Shown here: piece after piece, positions 46,393-57,919 of the stretch
How the letters are laid out: each line of letters opens with the position of its first letter
Position numbering within the stretch: position 1 is the stretch's first letter
Assembly (NCBI GenBank): GCA_025766275.1
Contig: JAFKAC010000122.1
Coordinates: 1-64,000 of the forward strand
Direction of reading: 5' to 3'
DNA from: Lactarius indigo
Lineage: Eukaryota; Basidiomycota; Agaricomycetes; Russulales; Russulaceae
Length of the DNA: 64,000 nucleotides
Translations under genes and position numbers: made by a program
Notes under the pieces: generated by a model
Database searches by the model: none
Seen by the model: the letters and a program-made list of their open reading frames with translations, nothing else
What the model was told of the DNA's origin: nothing

Positions 46393-47962
46393 GATGGTCC
46401 GTCCTCTGGTGCCACAACATATATTAGAAAGGCTGTTCGCCGCAAGAAGCGAAAGAATTTAAGCGCTTACCGGAAAGGTGCGCCTTTCAGCACCCCCGTT
46501 GAGACTGCAGCAAGCACTGACTTTGTGTGGCTCAGGCAAAAGTTACAGACACGGCGCGGCAATCGGGATACTCCCAGACAATGTCCTTCTTGAAATATTA
46601 GACTTATGTCAAGAGAATCTTCAAGACATCAATGTATGGAGATGGCGCCTCCTTGTGCATGTATGTCGAAGATGGCGACAGGTCATATTTGAGTCACCAC
46701 ACCGTCTCAATCTCCAAATCCTCTGCACATACAGAACCCCTGTCAGGAAAAACCTGGGTATTTGGCCAGCCCTTCCTATAGTTATCGATTATAGCCATGA
46801 TTGGAGGGGCATTACGCCTGACGACGAAGACAATGTTATCACTGCACTCGAGCAACCCGATCGCGTGCATTATCTCAAGCTTGACGTAATGAGCTCGCAG
46901 TTGGAAAAGATGACCGCGGTGATGCAGGAGCCATTTCCGATATTGACGCGTCTCGACATTTTCTTGATGTACGGAAATGCACCGGCCCTACCCTGTGAGT
47001 TCTTGGGAGGATCTGCGCCATCCTTACGGTCCATCGTCTTATCCGGCATTCCTTATCCGACATTGCAAACGCTCCTTTTGTCAACAAGTGACCTCGTCGA
47101 GCTCAGCCTTCACAACATACCCCCGACTGGTTACATTTCGCCCAAGGAGATGGTCGTGGGTCTGGCCGCGTTGCCCAGGCTCCAAGACTTTACTGTTGAA
47201 TTCCAATCGGCTACTTCCCGCCCTGATCGAATCCGCCCGCCTCCCATAACACGGACTGTCCTTCCCGCCCTCACTTTCTTTCGGTTCGTAGGTGCTAGCG
47301 AGTATCTGGAGGACCTCGTTTCCCAAATTGACGGCCCTCAGCTGGACGGGATCTCCATCGTTTACTTGAATCAGCTTGTTGACTTTCAAGCTGCACAGCT
47401 CTCCAAGTTCATCGATCGCTCAGTTGGCCCCAAGTTCACTATATTCAAAGTTCAAGTTACCTTTTTCGATAGCTGTGTCACCTTCGACGTGTATGGCCCA
47501 AACCATCCACGCCAGGATTGGCGCGGTGTTAGCACTACCATCTCGTGTGAAGGGGTTGACTGGCAAGTCTCCCACATGGCCCAGGTGCTCAGCCATTTTT
47601 CTACCACACTGTCCAATGTGGTCCATCTTGAGCTCGAGGCCCTTCCCGATGGAGATGAATTAGAGAGCACGGACGACGTTGAATGGCTGCACTTCTTCCA
47701 CCATTTCTCCACCGTGCAGACGCTGCATGTATCTTGGGGGCTCTCAGAGCAAGTTGCTCTCGCACTGGAAGACATCACGGGGGAGATGGTCGCCGAAGTG
47801 TTGCCATCTCTTGATTTGACTTGCTTAGAGGGGTTGCCAGCGTCATTTAGTGAGAACTTCGTCGCCGTCCGCCGGCTCGCTGGTCGTCCTGTAACCGTCT
47901 TCGACAAGGAATGGGAGTTCGTTCAAAGAGTCAAGCTAGTCAAGTCCTACATCGGCAAATAG
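46393..47962 (+). CDS. F-box protein with LRR-like region (array copy C)
   Basis: Main exon 46536-47962, uninterrupted. F-box: GILPDNVLLEILDLCQENLQ and LLVHVCRRWRQVIFESPHRL. Then NLGIWPALPIVIDYSHDW, FLGGSAPSLRSIVLSGIPYP, NIPPTGYISPKEMVVGLAAL, YLEDLVSQIDGPQLDGISIV, SWGLSEQVALALEDITGEMV and RRLAGRPVTVFDKEWEFVQR, ending VKSYIGK. The intron 46478-46535 (58 nt) precedes it. The upstream basic exon reads VRRKKRKNLSAYRKG, the strongest nuclear-localisation-like sequence of the family. In this copy the acceptor in front of that exon has lost its AG (TACCGG where A has CACCAG), so splicing of the 5' part may differ. No ATG in the main exon precedes the F-box. Confidence 0.8.
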
Positions 47963-48514
47963 GAGAGCGTCATATACTAGTTGCGTACCCTATAATCTGG
48001 TGTTTTACCATCCGGTGGTTCTAATCATTCTTTTGACGCATCTAGGACATCCAGACGAATATTCTATATATAGACTACATTTGTAACGATACGTACATCC
48101 GTGCTCTTGTCTGTGTGCGTTTTGCACGGAGCTGTTGTGATAGAACTTAGACTGAGGATCCTACATGAGGAGCTTGGTTGGCGGTCGGCATGGCACATTA
48201 CTTGGACACTCACTGTCGACATGCCTCCGAGGCATCGTGCACGCAGAGCAATTTCTAGCAGCCCCGTTCCATCGTCATCATAGCACGGCTGATTCTGTCA
48301 CAGAAACCACTGAAGTTGTTGCAGTCCATCTCTTTGAGTGCACAGATCATCCAGATGAGAAGCCGTAGTGAAAGATAATCGTACAGGAATTCAAACGGGA
48401 TGTCAAAGTCCCGCATAGGGCCATATACTCCAAGCCGCACTCTAATGGATTTTAAAATTAAAAAAGCTGTGGTGTAAACCTTGTAAACAACTGGGAACTA
48501 TGCGACAAAATAAT
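47963..48514. other. Spacer between F-box C and tRNA-Glu
   Basis: Diverged copy of 42608-43060. No gene recognised. Confidence 0.45.
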
Positions 48515-48599
48515 TCGGATACGGGGAATCGAACCCCGAGCTACCGCGGCCTAGGCAAACCTTGAGAGGCGGTAATGTTGACCGTTACACCATATCCGA
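48515..48599 (-). tRNA. tRNA-Glu (anticodon CTC) with a 14-nt intron
   Basis: The acceptor stem TCGGATA (48599-48593) pairs perfectly with TATCCGA (48521-48515). The T-arm is CGGGG TTCGATT/AAT CCCCG-type with the conserved TTCGA. The anticodon stem ACCGC/GCGGT closes a loop C-T-CTC-A-C once an intron (48549-48562, AGGTTTGCCTAGGC) is removed at the canonical position after base 37. Anticodon at 48564-48566. It decodes GAG. No CCA is encoded. Confidence 0.9.
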
Positions 48600-48672
48600 T
48601 ACGTTGGTCTCTCTGAATTGTACTATATGAATTGTACTTAAGTAATTGAACTCCTAAACCCTACACAACTGT

Positions 48673-50686
48673 TTACGGCGCGAGCCTCAAGACCGCAACA
48701 GACTCGACGTGTGCTGTCTGTGGAAAGAGATCGAACCCTCTAAGGCTTTCCAGGACGTATTTCCCCTTCCCCTTCCCGTCCACCACCGTCTCTTCCGCCG
48801 ACCACGACACGATCTGCCCGACGTCCCTAGCCTGCGTATGTACATTACAGCTCACATACACGACCGTCTGCGCGCGGAACGTAAGCAGCTGCCGCACGAA
48901 CGCCTCATCGCAGCCCTTGCGGGGTGGGTCGACGACGAGCGCGGTGCGCTCAGGGGGGAAGTCGCCTACGGCGTCAAAGATCTGCGCGGCGTCGCCGGCG
49001 CGGAAGGAGACCTTGTGTGCGAGTCCATTGAGCTCCGCGTTGTGCGTCGCAAAGCGGATCGAGTCGGCAGAGAGCTCGATGCCAGCGACTTTGGTGAAGC
49101 GCGGGGCGAGGGTAAGCGCGAATAGTCCCGCGCCGCAGTAGGCGTCTACGAGGTGGGTTGGCGGTGGCAGTGGTGTATTTGGCGGATCTGCTGTCGTGGG
49201 CGGGAATATGGCGTCGCGAACATATGAGGTGAGGGGGACGAGTACTGAGTTATTGTTCTGGAAGAAAGAACCCGCCTGGTAGTCGAAGAGTAGATCGCCG
49301 ACGCGTTCCCGGACTGTCGCTTTGTGATCTGTGATACAAACGTGGCTGTCCTTGACTCCAAGCTGCGTGGTGGCGGTGGGGGAGTTGCCGCCTGGTATCT
49401 CGAGCGAGTCGCGGAGTAAGAGAGAGACGCCTTTTTTATACTTATAGATCTCTCTGCGTGCCACCAATTCAGCGCCAAGACACATGGGTTAGCTAAGGAC
49501 GCTTACTTTACGATATTGTCGCGCATTGGAGTATAAGTCTCATTCAAAACTGGGGTTGCAATGGGACATTCCTATAATGAGGGCGTTTACGATCTGACTA
49601 TACTTGTGAGGGTGACGTTCCATACCTCTATATCCATCACAACTCGCTTTCCGATCTGATTGAACCCGATCTTTAACCAAGGCGGTTTCCCTTCCTCGCT
49701 GGTAGAAGGGCCTTGCTTCTGTACCTTCTTCGGCGGAGGATCGAAATGTGGCGTGATTTTGGTGCGATAGCCATATTGAAGAGGGGAGGGGATCGTTGGC
49801 TGTATGGCGGGAATATCCGACTCGGGTAAATCTTATCACGTCGTCATTAGACCAGTCAGGAGAATGTAGAAGGAAGCGAACTTGAGTAGTTTTGGTAAGC
49901 TTTGACGACAACATTGCGCTTAAGGTCAAGCTGCGTCTCATATGACAGCATCTATGGGTACATGGTAAGCAGGGCTAGGTACCTTCGGCTCGGTTACGTG
50001 GAGGGAGCCACACCTGGTACTGACAACCCGCACATGTCCCGAAGTATTTGCACTTGACACGACTCATATCCCTCAGCTCGGGGTTTGGCACCTCAACACT
50101 GATGAGGTCTGCGAAAGAGTACATCTTTGCCTGCCTGTAAACGCGCGCGCGAATGACTTCTCCTGGCAGGACGAACGGAACGACGACGACCCATGGGCCC
50201 TTTGAGGACGGGGAAAGGGCGAGTCCTTCACCTGGTCGAATAGGTCAGATATAGAACGAGAAGGTGGTTCAGCAGCAAGGGTCTCTGCACAGACCTTGGG
50301 GTAAGACATACCGCTGGACGAGATGCTCGATACGGTGAGCTCAACTTCCTCCCTAAATCCGAAGGGAGACTCCCATTCGATACCATCTGCTTCGGCTTTT
50401 GCCACGACTTCCTTTCCCAGAAGTGCGACCACTTCCCGGGATATGACATCTTCCGAAGAGCCTGACTCGACTGGTGTTTTTTTTTTTTTTCTTGCTCCGT
50501 TTCGGAGGGAGAGGCGACTCCAAGCGTGGCCTTTTGTCCCCTGGTTGAAGAATGGGTTGCGATGAAGACATCGGTCTTGTTTCCATCATAATCCGATGAC
50601 GAGGGAGCAGGGCAAGTAGTCTGCGCATGCGCCACTGAGGACGACATCGCGACCATCGTGACCAGTTTGGGTCTTGGGACATGCAT
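48673..50686 (-). CDS. TRM2: tRNA (uracil-5-)-methyltransferase, TRM2 type, one frameshift
   Basis: Makes m5U54 (ribothymidine) in the tRNA T-loop using SAM. Six or seven exons. The N-terminus is Ser/Lys-rich, followed by VVALLGKEVVAKAEADGIEW and a TRAM-like part (VLPGEVIRARVYRQAKMYSF). Then CKYFGTCAGCQYQMLSYETQ (iron-sulfur-type cysteines), LQYGYRTKITPHFD, IGFNQIGKRVVMDIEECPIA and LLFDYQAGSFFQNN (catalytic Gln), DAYCGAGLFALTLAPRF (SAM motif), AGIELSADSIRFA, VVDPPRKGCDEAF, and VVYVSCNVHTQARD with the nucleophilic Cys, then TAHVESVAVL. The frame breaks in a 14-nt A run on the coding strand (50476-50489): 12 or 15 A would join the N-terminal frame to VVALLGKE. Start chosen at the most upstream ATG (50686); an internal ATG at 50647 (MSSSVAHAQ) is an equally good candidate. 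Divergent from the CNNM gene. Confidence 0.9.
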
Positions 50687-50778
50687 CACGTGATTACCGC
50701 CAAGAGCGCGTATGTGGTTAACGAGACCTTAAAAAGTCGAAAGATCATTCCTTTCCTCCAACTTCATCCTCGACCCGG
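50687..50778. promoter_or_regulatory. Short divergent promoter TRM2 / CNNM
   Basis: Fewer than 135 bp separate the two possible TRM2 starts from the CNNM ATG. The palindrome ATCACGTGAT (50685-50694) contains a CACGTG E-box. The same box survives in the decayed copy at about 43172, so it predates that duplication. Confidence 0.5.
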
Positions 50779-52969
50779 ATGCCTCTCTTAACCGCTCCGA
50801 AGTCTCCCCGCGCGTTTCCATTTGTGACTGATGTGAACATCGCTTCCGTAGGCCCTGGAGAGGAACTGGGCTCCCCTGAGTTCTGGTGGAAGATGCTCAT
50901 TAGTACCTGTTTGGTACTGCTAGGAGGAGTCCTTGCGGGGTACGTCTCCCCCATCTTCACACTCTCCGGGAGGGAACCTGCCCCATTGACACTCGACTCC
51001 GCGCCATATCAGGCTGACCCTCGGACTCATGGGCCTCGATGAGCTGCACCTCCGCGTGCTCTCCACGTCATCTGAGAACGAGAAAGAAAGAAAGGACGCG
51101 GCAGAAGGTGGGTGGTGAATCTACTCAGGCAGGGCTGTGGGCGACGATCATTTCCCCCAGTTCTCAAATTGCTTAACAAGGGCCGCCATTGGGTGCTGGT
51201 GGTGAGCGATTCGGTTCCGCCCTCCTTCCGTTGAGCATTTTTTGCTGACGCCTCAGTATGATAGGTCCTGCTACTCGGTAATGTCGTATGTATCATTCCA
51301 TGCATATTCGGCCACCCTCAACTGATTTGCAAATGTAGATAGTGAATGAGAGTTTACCCATCTTCCTCGACGGCGCGGTGAGCCCGGGCCACCCACTTTC
51401 ACGGTGCTCTTCTCTGAACCTCGCAGATCGGTGGTGGGGTCGCTGCAATCGTTATCTCCACAACGATGATTGGTATGGTCCCTGTCAACAACGTGTGCGC
51501 ACTTAAAGCTTATTCTCGAACTTCTATCTAGTTATCTTTGGGTATGGCATATCCCCCTCAACCTCCGTCCAATTGAATGATTTTTACCAAATCAATCCTT
51601 TACCACGTTGACTAGAGAGTACGTCTACCCTTTACCCTTTCTCACAAAGGCTGAGTATCACACCAGGATCATTCCCCAAGCTGTGAGCGTGCGCCATGGC
51701 CTGTCAATCGGCGCCCGTTGTGTCCCTGTCGTACTCACGCTAATGTACTTCTTTGGTTAGCGTTCTTATCCCTCCGTCCACTTTTCGCATGTGGCTCATC
51801 ACGCGCCCTCTAGCTCCCATCGCGTGGCCAATAGCCAAGCTCCTCGACTACGTTCTCGGAAAAAGCGACGTACACACGTACAAAAAGGCGGAGCTAAAGT
51901 CTTTCTTACAATTCCACCGCACGGGCGAAGAGCCCTTAAGAGATGACGAAATCAGCATTCTCAATGGCGTTCTGGAGCTCAATACAAAGAGCGTCGAGAA
52001 GATCATGACTCCAATGAAGGTGGGCGCGATGCCGCTGCCCAGGTCTTAGGGTAACTGACAGTCGTTGACGTGGCAGGATGTCGTCACCCTCAGTTCGGAC
52101 ACCATCTTGGACGCAAAGACGATCGAGTCTCTGTACGTAGATTGCGACAAAATGGACGCCTCGAGCCAGACCGCTGAAATTTAAAAAACAGACTGCTCAG
52201 TGGATACTCTCGATTCCCGGTTCACGAACCTGGAAATTCCTTAGCTTTTTCAGGGTTATTGCTAGTGAAGAAGGTCGTGCTTAGCATCGTTTCGGTTAAC
52301 GTGCCGCAATTATTGACAGGCTTCCTTCACAGTTACTCACCTACGACCCGTCGCAATGCTGGCCCGTGTCAAAGTTTACCCTGTCGATTCTACCAGAAGC
52401 AAAACCGACCATCAACTGCTTCCAGGCACTGGACTACTTGTGCGTACGCTCTCTCAGCTTTTTGCGTTTGTTAGATTCACATGCCATCGCCTACTGCAGT
52501 CAGACAGGCCGTGCGCACCTTTTGCTCATCAGTATTACCCCCGGTATTTCCGGCGGTGCGATCGGAGTCATTACCCTCGAAGGTAGGCTCTACCTCAAAT
52601 ATAAGGAGACAGCCCTAATAAGCACGCACACAGATATCATCGAAGAGATCATCGCCGAAGAGATCGTCGACGAGACGGACCGGTACGAAGATAACCAGTC
52701 CAAGCGGCGGGCCAAGCGCATGACAACCGCTGCCGTCATGCGAGGGTGAGTTGACCGTCCGTCCTTCGACTCCTTTCGTTGTAATGACATTTTGGCCTCG
52801 CGGCGGTTACAGGATCGTTGAGAGGGAACGCAGACTAGATGTGGTGAGTCCTAACATCGGTGAGCGAACACCGCTGTTGGGGATATCGCCCGGGGTCCTA
52901 GAAGTGGGAGACACAGGCACGAAGGGGCTTGTATATGGGGGCGTGCGGTGCGATTCGCCACATCCATGA
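50779..52969 (+). CDS. CNNM/MAM3-type DUF21-CBS membrane protein
   Basis: Membrane protein of the family that includes yeast MAM3 and animal CNNMs, linked to Mg2+/Mn2+ and other metal homeostasis; expected in vacuolar or plasma membrane. About 13 small exons, all in phase. Segments: GSPEFWWKMLISTCLVLLGG-VLAG then LTLGLMGLDELHLRVLSTSS (the DUF21 'GLTLGLMGLD' signature), VLVVLLLGNVIVNESLPIFL, GGGVAAIVISTTMIVIFG, IIPQAVSVRHGLSIGARCVP, APIAWPIAKLLDYVLGKSD, HTYKKAELKSFLQFH, then the CBS pair: LNGVLELNTKSVEKIMTPMK-DVVTLSSD, SGYSRFPVHEPGNSLAFSGL, LLTYDPSQCWPVSKFTLSIL, GAIGVITLEDIIEEIIAEEI. The tail ends VGDTGTKGLVYGGVRCDSPH. Four hydrophobic segments fit DUF21. No break seen. Confidence 0.93.
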
Positions 52970-53141
52970 TACGTGCAGTGGTGCATGAAAACAAAGTGAC
53001 TCCTTTTTTGGCATCGCAGACTCGCTATATCACGATAATGGTATGAATCCAGACACTCGGGCCCTGTTTAATGGTAGCAGTAAAATTCGTTTGTGTGTCT
53101 CCGATATTCACGACGACTCTATGAAAAAAAGTCATTTATTT

Positions 53142-54394
53142 CTACGATTCGGACCCATCGGAGCTTGCCGACGCGCGATCCAGCTCGCGTAGACGTGCCT
53201 GGAGGGAGGTCCGATTTAAGTAGAGTAAGCACGTCCTTGTTCGCGCAATGTATGCGCGAGCGACTGGCACATACCTCGAGAGCAAAGAGGTGCGAGTCGT
53301 GCGCCTCTGGCGCCAACGCACGTACAGCAGCAGCGAGGTTATACACGTAGTCCTAGCATCGCTGTCGTCAGCGGGGGAGAGCGCGGTTCACGCACTCACT
53401 ACGCATACCTTATTGCGTCCGGACGGGCCCACCGCACGCCAGACGGTATCCGCGAGCTCTTCGAGAGGCTCCGACCCAACTACGTTTGCGTTCAGAGAAG
53501 GGTGTATATCGGAACGAGCGGAACGCACGCACCAAAAGAAGGATTGTCGTTCCGCCCGACGTAGCACTCTGCACCGCTCACGAGCACGTCTCCGGCGCCG
53601 TGGACGTCTACGCGCTCGAGGGTATATCCGTCCTGTCGCACGCGCACGTTCCATTCGCGGGTCAGAATAACGCGGTGCGCGCGGGTTGACGTACCTTTTC
53701 GCGGTAGTCTGGTGGGTTTGGGTTAGGGCGAGGAAAGAGGAGGAGGATGAGAGCGCCGTGTTTACCTAGGTATGCGCGGACCTCTGCGGCGTGCACCGGG
53801 TCGATCGTGAATGCGACGCCTGTGGGGCGTACGTGTGATACGTGAGTGGATCGGTCATTTGCCCTGCGCGGACAGATGGTACGTACCCCACACGACGTCT
53901 TCATGCGGGAATGAATCCTAGCACGCGCGCACCGGTCCGATCAGCAGTAAGGTAGATGAAGGGGTGCGACTCACCGCACTAGAAAAGGCCGCCCAGTCTT
54001 CCTGATGAACAAGCGTGACGACGCGTCCGGGGTTCTGCGAACAAAGGTCATGCGCGATAACGATAAAAGCAAAAGCCACGCACTGTGGGAGTACCGCGAT
54101 GGTCGTGCGATTTCTGTGCGAAACGACGGACATAACCTTTGAGAAATCCTGGGGCTGGAACGGACGTTCAAGGAAGAGCAGACGAGAGACAAAGAATGGA
54201 AGGACGTTACTTTCTTTGATGACGTGCGGTGGGGGCTACTGCACGTTAGCACTCGATCTATACACACAGCCAGTGGTGGGCCGCAGTCAACGCACGCGAA
54301 AGATCAGGGAGCCATAGCCAAAGACGATGTATGTAGGGTCGTCATTATCGCTAGGAAGGGCGGCGTTGCCATTTGCGTTGGCGTCGATCGTCAT
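53142..54394 (-). CDS. ChaC-like gamma-glutamylcyclotransferase
   Basis: Cytosolic enzyme of the ChaC family, which cleaves glutathione to 5-oxoproline and Cys-Gly. It is split into about ten very small exons, all in phase, giving roughly 220 aa. Read in order: MTIDANANGNAALPSDNDDP-TYIVFGYGSLIFR (substrate-binding YGSL), PPPHVIKETPGFLKGYVRRF, AQKSHDHRGTP, NPGRVVTLVHQEDWAAF, HEDVVWGVAFTIDP, DYREKGYTLERVDVH (with the catalytic Glu of the DYREK block), YVGRNDNPSFVGSEPLEELA, VGPSGRNKDYVYNLAAAVRA, HDSHLFALEARLREL, ending GSES and TAG at 53142. Both the YGS loop and catalytic Glu are kept, so the enzyme should be active. It converges with the CNNM gene. Confidence 0.9.
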
Positions 54395-54632
54395 GATGAC
54401 GGCAAGCCCGAGTTGAGGCTTGGAAACAACTGTCGAAGCTGGCGCCTGATCTGATGTACGTTACAGGATATTGACAAGTGAGCGCTAGTGGGAAACACGA
54501 GTTGAATCGCGATACGCATATAGATTTCCGGATGTACATTGAGAAAAAAAATCATGAAATAGCGTAAAAACCAAGAGTTAGTGTGGTGTGGTAGTGACAG
54601 TCATAACACTGGCTCTACTTGTCTAAAATGAA

Positions 54633-56785
54633 TTACTCCCCCTTCTCCTTTGGTAAATCCCCCAGCTTCTGCCCCACGCGCACCTTCTGCCCTGCATGCA
54701 CACCAAACTCGAATGTGGGCGGCGCCTCAAAGACCAGCACGATCGTGCTCCCGAGACAGAAGCCTCCCATTTCCTGGCCCGGTCTTAATGGCTGGCCATG
54801 TAATATCGGCGACGCCGCCGAGTAGACCGCCTCAGTATATGTCCCCGGTGGCGGAGGGCGTCCGCGCACGTTTGTGCGTAGAGCCTGCCATCACAGAAAA
54901 TGGGTTTAGAAAAAAATTACGAGAAAAAAATGACGGGAAATGACGTGCCTGATCAAAATTGATCTTTATGCTGCCCACGTTCGTCGCACCTACGGGTACC
55001 ATGCCGAAAAACCCATGCCGCCAACGCCCCAGTAACGCAACACGCTCGTTGAGCACGAACAGATTCTCCGCGCGCTTCGCAACCCAAGGCGAAACCGAAA
55101 ACAGTTCACCTGCCCAATGTGCATTTAGCCAAGCCAGTTTACGAAAAAGGAAAGAAAAAAAAAAAAACTTACCCTGAAAATGCCGCCGCTTCTCAACAAC
55201 CCATGCCGTCGGACTGTGAAACCGATGATAATCACCCGGTGCGAGATAAATCACGGCAAAAAATAGAGCGTTGCCAGGCTTGACCCGCACTGAGCCGCGT
55301 CTCGACGAGCCCGTGCGACCAGCGAATGCGCTGCGCGGTCCCAGTTGTTTCGCAACAGAGGCGTGGTCGGCGACAGTGTCCTGTACGGATTTCTCCGGTT
55401 CGACGACGGACGCATCGATCCGCACACCGTACTTATGCGGCACGGGCGGCGGTGACGGGCGTCCGTACGCTTCAGGGTCCGTCGGGAACTCTGGGGGAGC
55501 CACCTCTTCTTCTTCCCCAGAGCCGGGAGAGGCGGGCGTCGTGGGCGCGGACGTACCGATGAGCTGCGAGAGACTGTATTCTATCCCGTTCACGTTAGCG
55601 AAATCGCGGTCGTCGACAATCGCCATCTCCCTGGCTGGGAAAGGTACGGTCGTCGTCGTGTTAGTCGGTTTCCGCCGCTCGACGCCGAGGAGGGCATCAA
55701 GAGAGTAGGTTATCCCTTTGACTTGCTCGACACGGGCGCCCTGTACAGCACCAAAGTGGAGCACAGTTCCATCCGCAGGAGAGACGAGCGCAGCATCGGC
55801 GATAGGGCGTGTGCCAGGAGCCAGTGAGCGGTAAAAAAAAGCACCGAGGGAGGGGTATTCGCGTAGGTCGGCAGGCTCGATCTCGGTAAGGTCACAGCCG
55901 AAGATGAAGGCGTAAGTCTTGAAGCCGATCGGTCTGAGCCACTCTGGTAATTCAAATGAGTTGAGCCAGCCCCATAGACGAGAGAGGTTGCGGAGGGGGA
56001 GAGCGCCGAGTATGTGCACCTGTTAAGAGAGGCGGAAGAAGATAGTCAGTGGGAGGGCCGTGAAGGACGGGTGCGGTGTTTCTGTCTACAAACCCCGCTA
56101 ATGGAGGCTGAGAAGATTGGGTGAGCTGTGGTCTCTCGTGGAGCGACCCAGTGGAGATTGCAGCGCATGAACAAGGTCAAAAGGCGTGCCAGTGGGGGAT
56201 GGGAAGGACACAAGAAGAATAAAAGGGCATACCGACCTGCCACGGCCCTTTAAGCTTGATCACCTCGTGTCCATCCTCATCAACGTGGACCTCTTTCTCC
56301 GCCTGGTGGCGCCGGTACTGGATGACGACGAGTAGTAGGGCGCCGACAAACCAGGGGAGGGGGTTCCACTTCATGGGCGTGTGGCGCCATGCGTTGGACA
56401 GGCGTTCGGTAGAAAGGAACATACGGGATGCAGGGAGGTGGCGGGTGAGAAGGAGGTGTGGGAGAGGGATGGAGCGGGGGCGACGAGCACGGGCCAAGAT
56501 GGGAGGACGGGAATAAGGATTTGAGGGCACGCGACTATTTATTGTGGAAGGGGAGGGGATCTGAGTCAGTAGCCGTACAGTCGGGGGAGCAGACGCAACG
56601 TGGTTTGGAAATTCGATGGTGGGGACAAAGGAACGAGGGCTCGAACGAGTGGGAGATATCGTCGTCAGAAAACGACGGGTCAAATTGACGGGTTTCTTGC
56701 GAGGAATCATCATCGTGTTTTCGGTTTCGAGAAAGTTACATGCGATCCACTGACTACACAACACCAACAAACCCAAACTAGGCAT
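54633..56785 (-). CDS. PSD1: Phosphatidylserine decarboxylase, mitochondrial type
   Basis: Pyruvoyl enzyme converting phosphatidylserine to phosphatidylethanolamine at the inner mitochondrial membrane. The N-terminus from the ATG at 56785 is rich in Arg/Ser ([20 protein letters not shown]), as for a presequence. A membrane segment follows ([18 protein letters not shown]), then [86 protein letters not shown], a low-complexity insert, [60 protein letters not shown] and [13 protein letters not shown]. It ends with [20 protein letters not shown] is the self-cleavage site that generates the pyruvoyl group. Three introns, all in phase. The last (54885-54948) has a GC donor (CAG|GCACGT). About 560 aa. 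A shorter start at the [12 protein letters not shown] is possible. Confidence 0.94.
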
Positions 56786-56826
56786 ACTTAATTATTAATA
56801 AAAATATATCATCAGTTGACGTATTA

Positions 56827-57919
56827 TTAATTCAATTGATTTTCACTCACCCTCGTGAACGTACCCATCGTCATAAACGTCTCCTTTCGTGCCTTGCCGT
56901 CCTTGGGCCGGTACAACGATTTAACCGCATCGCTCATCTGTGCTTTCCGCTTGGCCTCTTCCATCGCCAAACTGCTAGCCACTGCGCGGCTCGCAGCCCC
57001 CATTGACGGTGCTGGGCTTGCTGTCCCAGACCCAGGCCCCGACCCGCTCTTCTTCTTCTTCCCAGGCGGCTGCACAGCCTCTGGCCCTTCTGGAATCACA
57101 CCTGCGTCCTTCCGCTTCTTGGACTTGCCCCTGCTGTTGGCGCCTGCGCTAGCACGCCGCCGTTCCATCATACTTTGCATGCGTTCCTCCTCTTCGGCCC
57201 CTGGATTGAGTACCCGGACATTTTCCGAGCGATCAAACTTTGTCGCGCACTGTGGGCAGACGTCCAGTTGCGCACCCCCCTCTTCCCCGCTTCCAGGCCG
57301 ATCTTTATCGTTATCTTGATCTTTATCTTTATCTTTCCCCTTTTCGGATGGTGGTGTTCCCGTAGACACGGCCTTGAGCCCTGCCTGAGAAAACACGCAG
57401 CCACAGGTAGAGAGGTACACAAATGGGACTACCCCTGTCATCTCCTTCAAGTTGAGCGGGCAGACGAAGAGTCCCCGGTCAACCCCCGAATCCGGTGAGC
57501 CCGATTTGGGAGCAGGGTTACCGGTCAGCGAGAGCGTCTTGACGTCCTGCAATGCGTGTACGTTCGACCCCCCGAAATTCGAACAGAAAGGAAAAGAGTT
57601 GCGCACCTTTAGTGAACGTATATGCCCGCATATATCCTCCCCGTCGCCGAATGCCGACCGGTCTAGCAAAAACTCGATCATCGCATCCTTGTTATATAGT
57701 TTTCCCAGCTCGCACGACACGATAGGCTCTTGCAATGGACGCTGAGGGACACCCATTCATGGACGAACTAGCCCTTGTGACTTTAGTAAGACGTACCTTA
57801 GATAGAGCACAGAAAAACCACCTCGCGCGAGTCTGGTTTGCCTTGTCGGCCTGTTCTGCTTTTGGTTTGTTCCGAACGAGGTCTCGACGATCTGGGATGC
57901 TTCCACCGTCATTTCCCAT
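56827..57919 (-). CDS. RTF2: Replication termination factor 2 (RTF2)
   Basis: Nuclear RING-like protein that acts at stalled replication forks; in fission yeast it supports site-specific termination. Three exons: MGNDGGSIPDRRDLVRNKPK-AEQADKANQTRARWFFCALS, joined over 57797-57744 to RPLQEPIVSCELGKLYNKDA (zinc-ligand Cys), MIEFLLDRSAFGDGEDICGH, then DVKTLSLTGNPAPKSGS, FVCPLNLKEMTGVVPFVYLS, TCGCVFSQAGLKAV, a K/D-rich insert encoded by a GATAAA-like repeat (57300-57345), VCPQCATKF, and a basic C-terminal region ending KETFMTMGTFTRVSENQLN. The family usually ends soon after 'FTR(Y/H)', so a last intron at the AG|GTGAGT near 56848 with another small exon cannot be excluded. Confidence 0.93.

Noticed and set aside
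53093..54400. Plus-strand open frames (for example 53248-53670) as a gene
   Set aside because: They are shadows of the minus-strand ChaC-like gene, whose tiny exons and introns explain the region fully.
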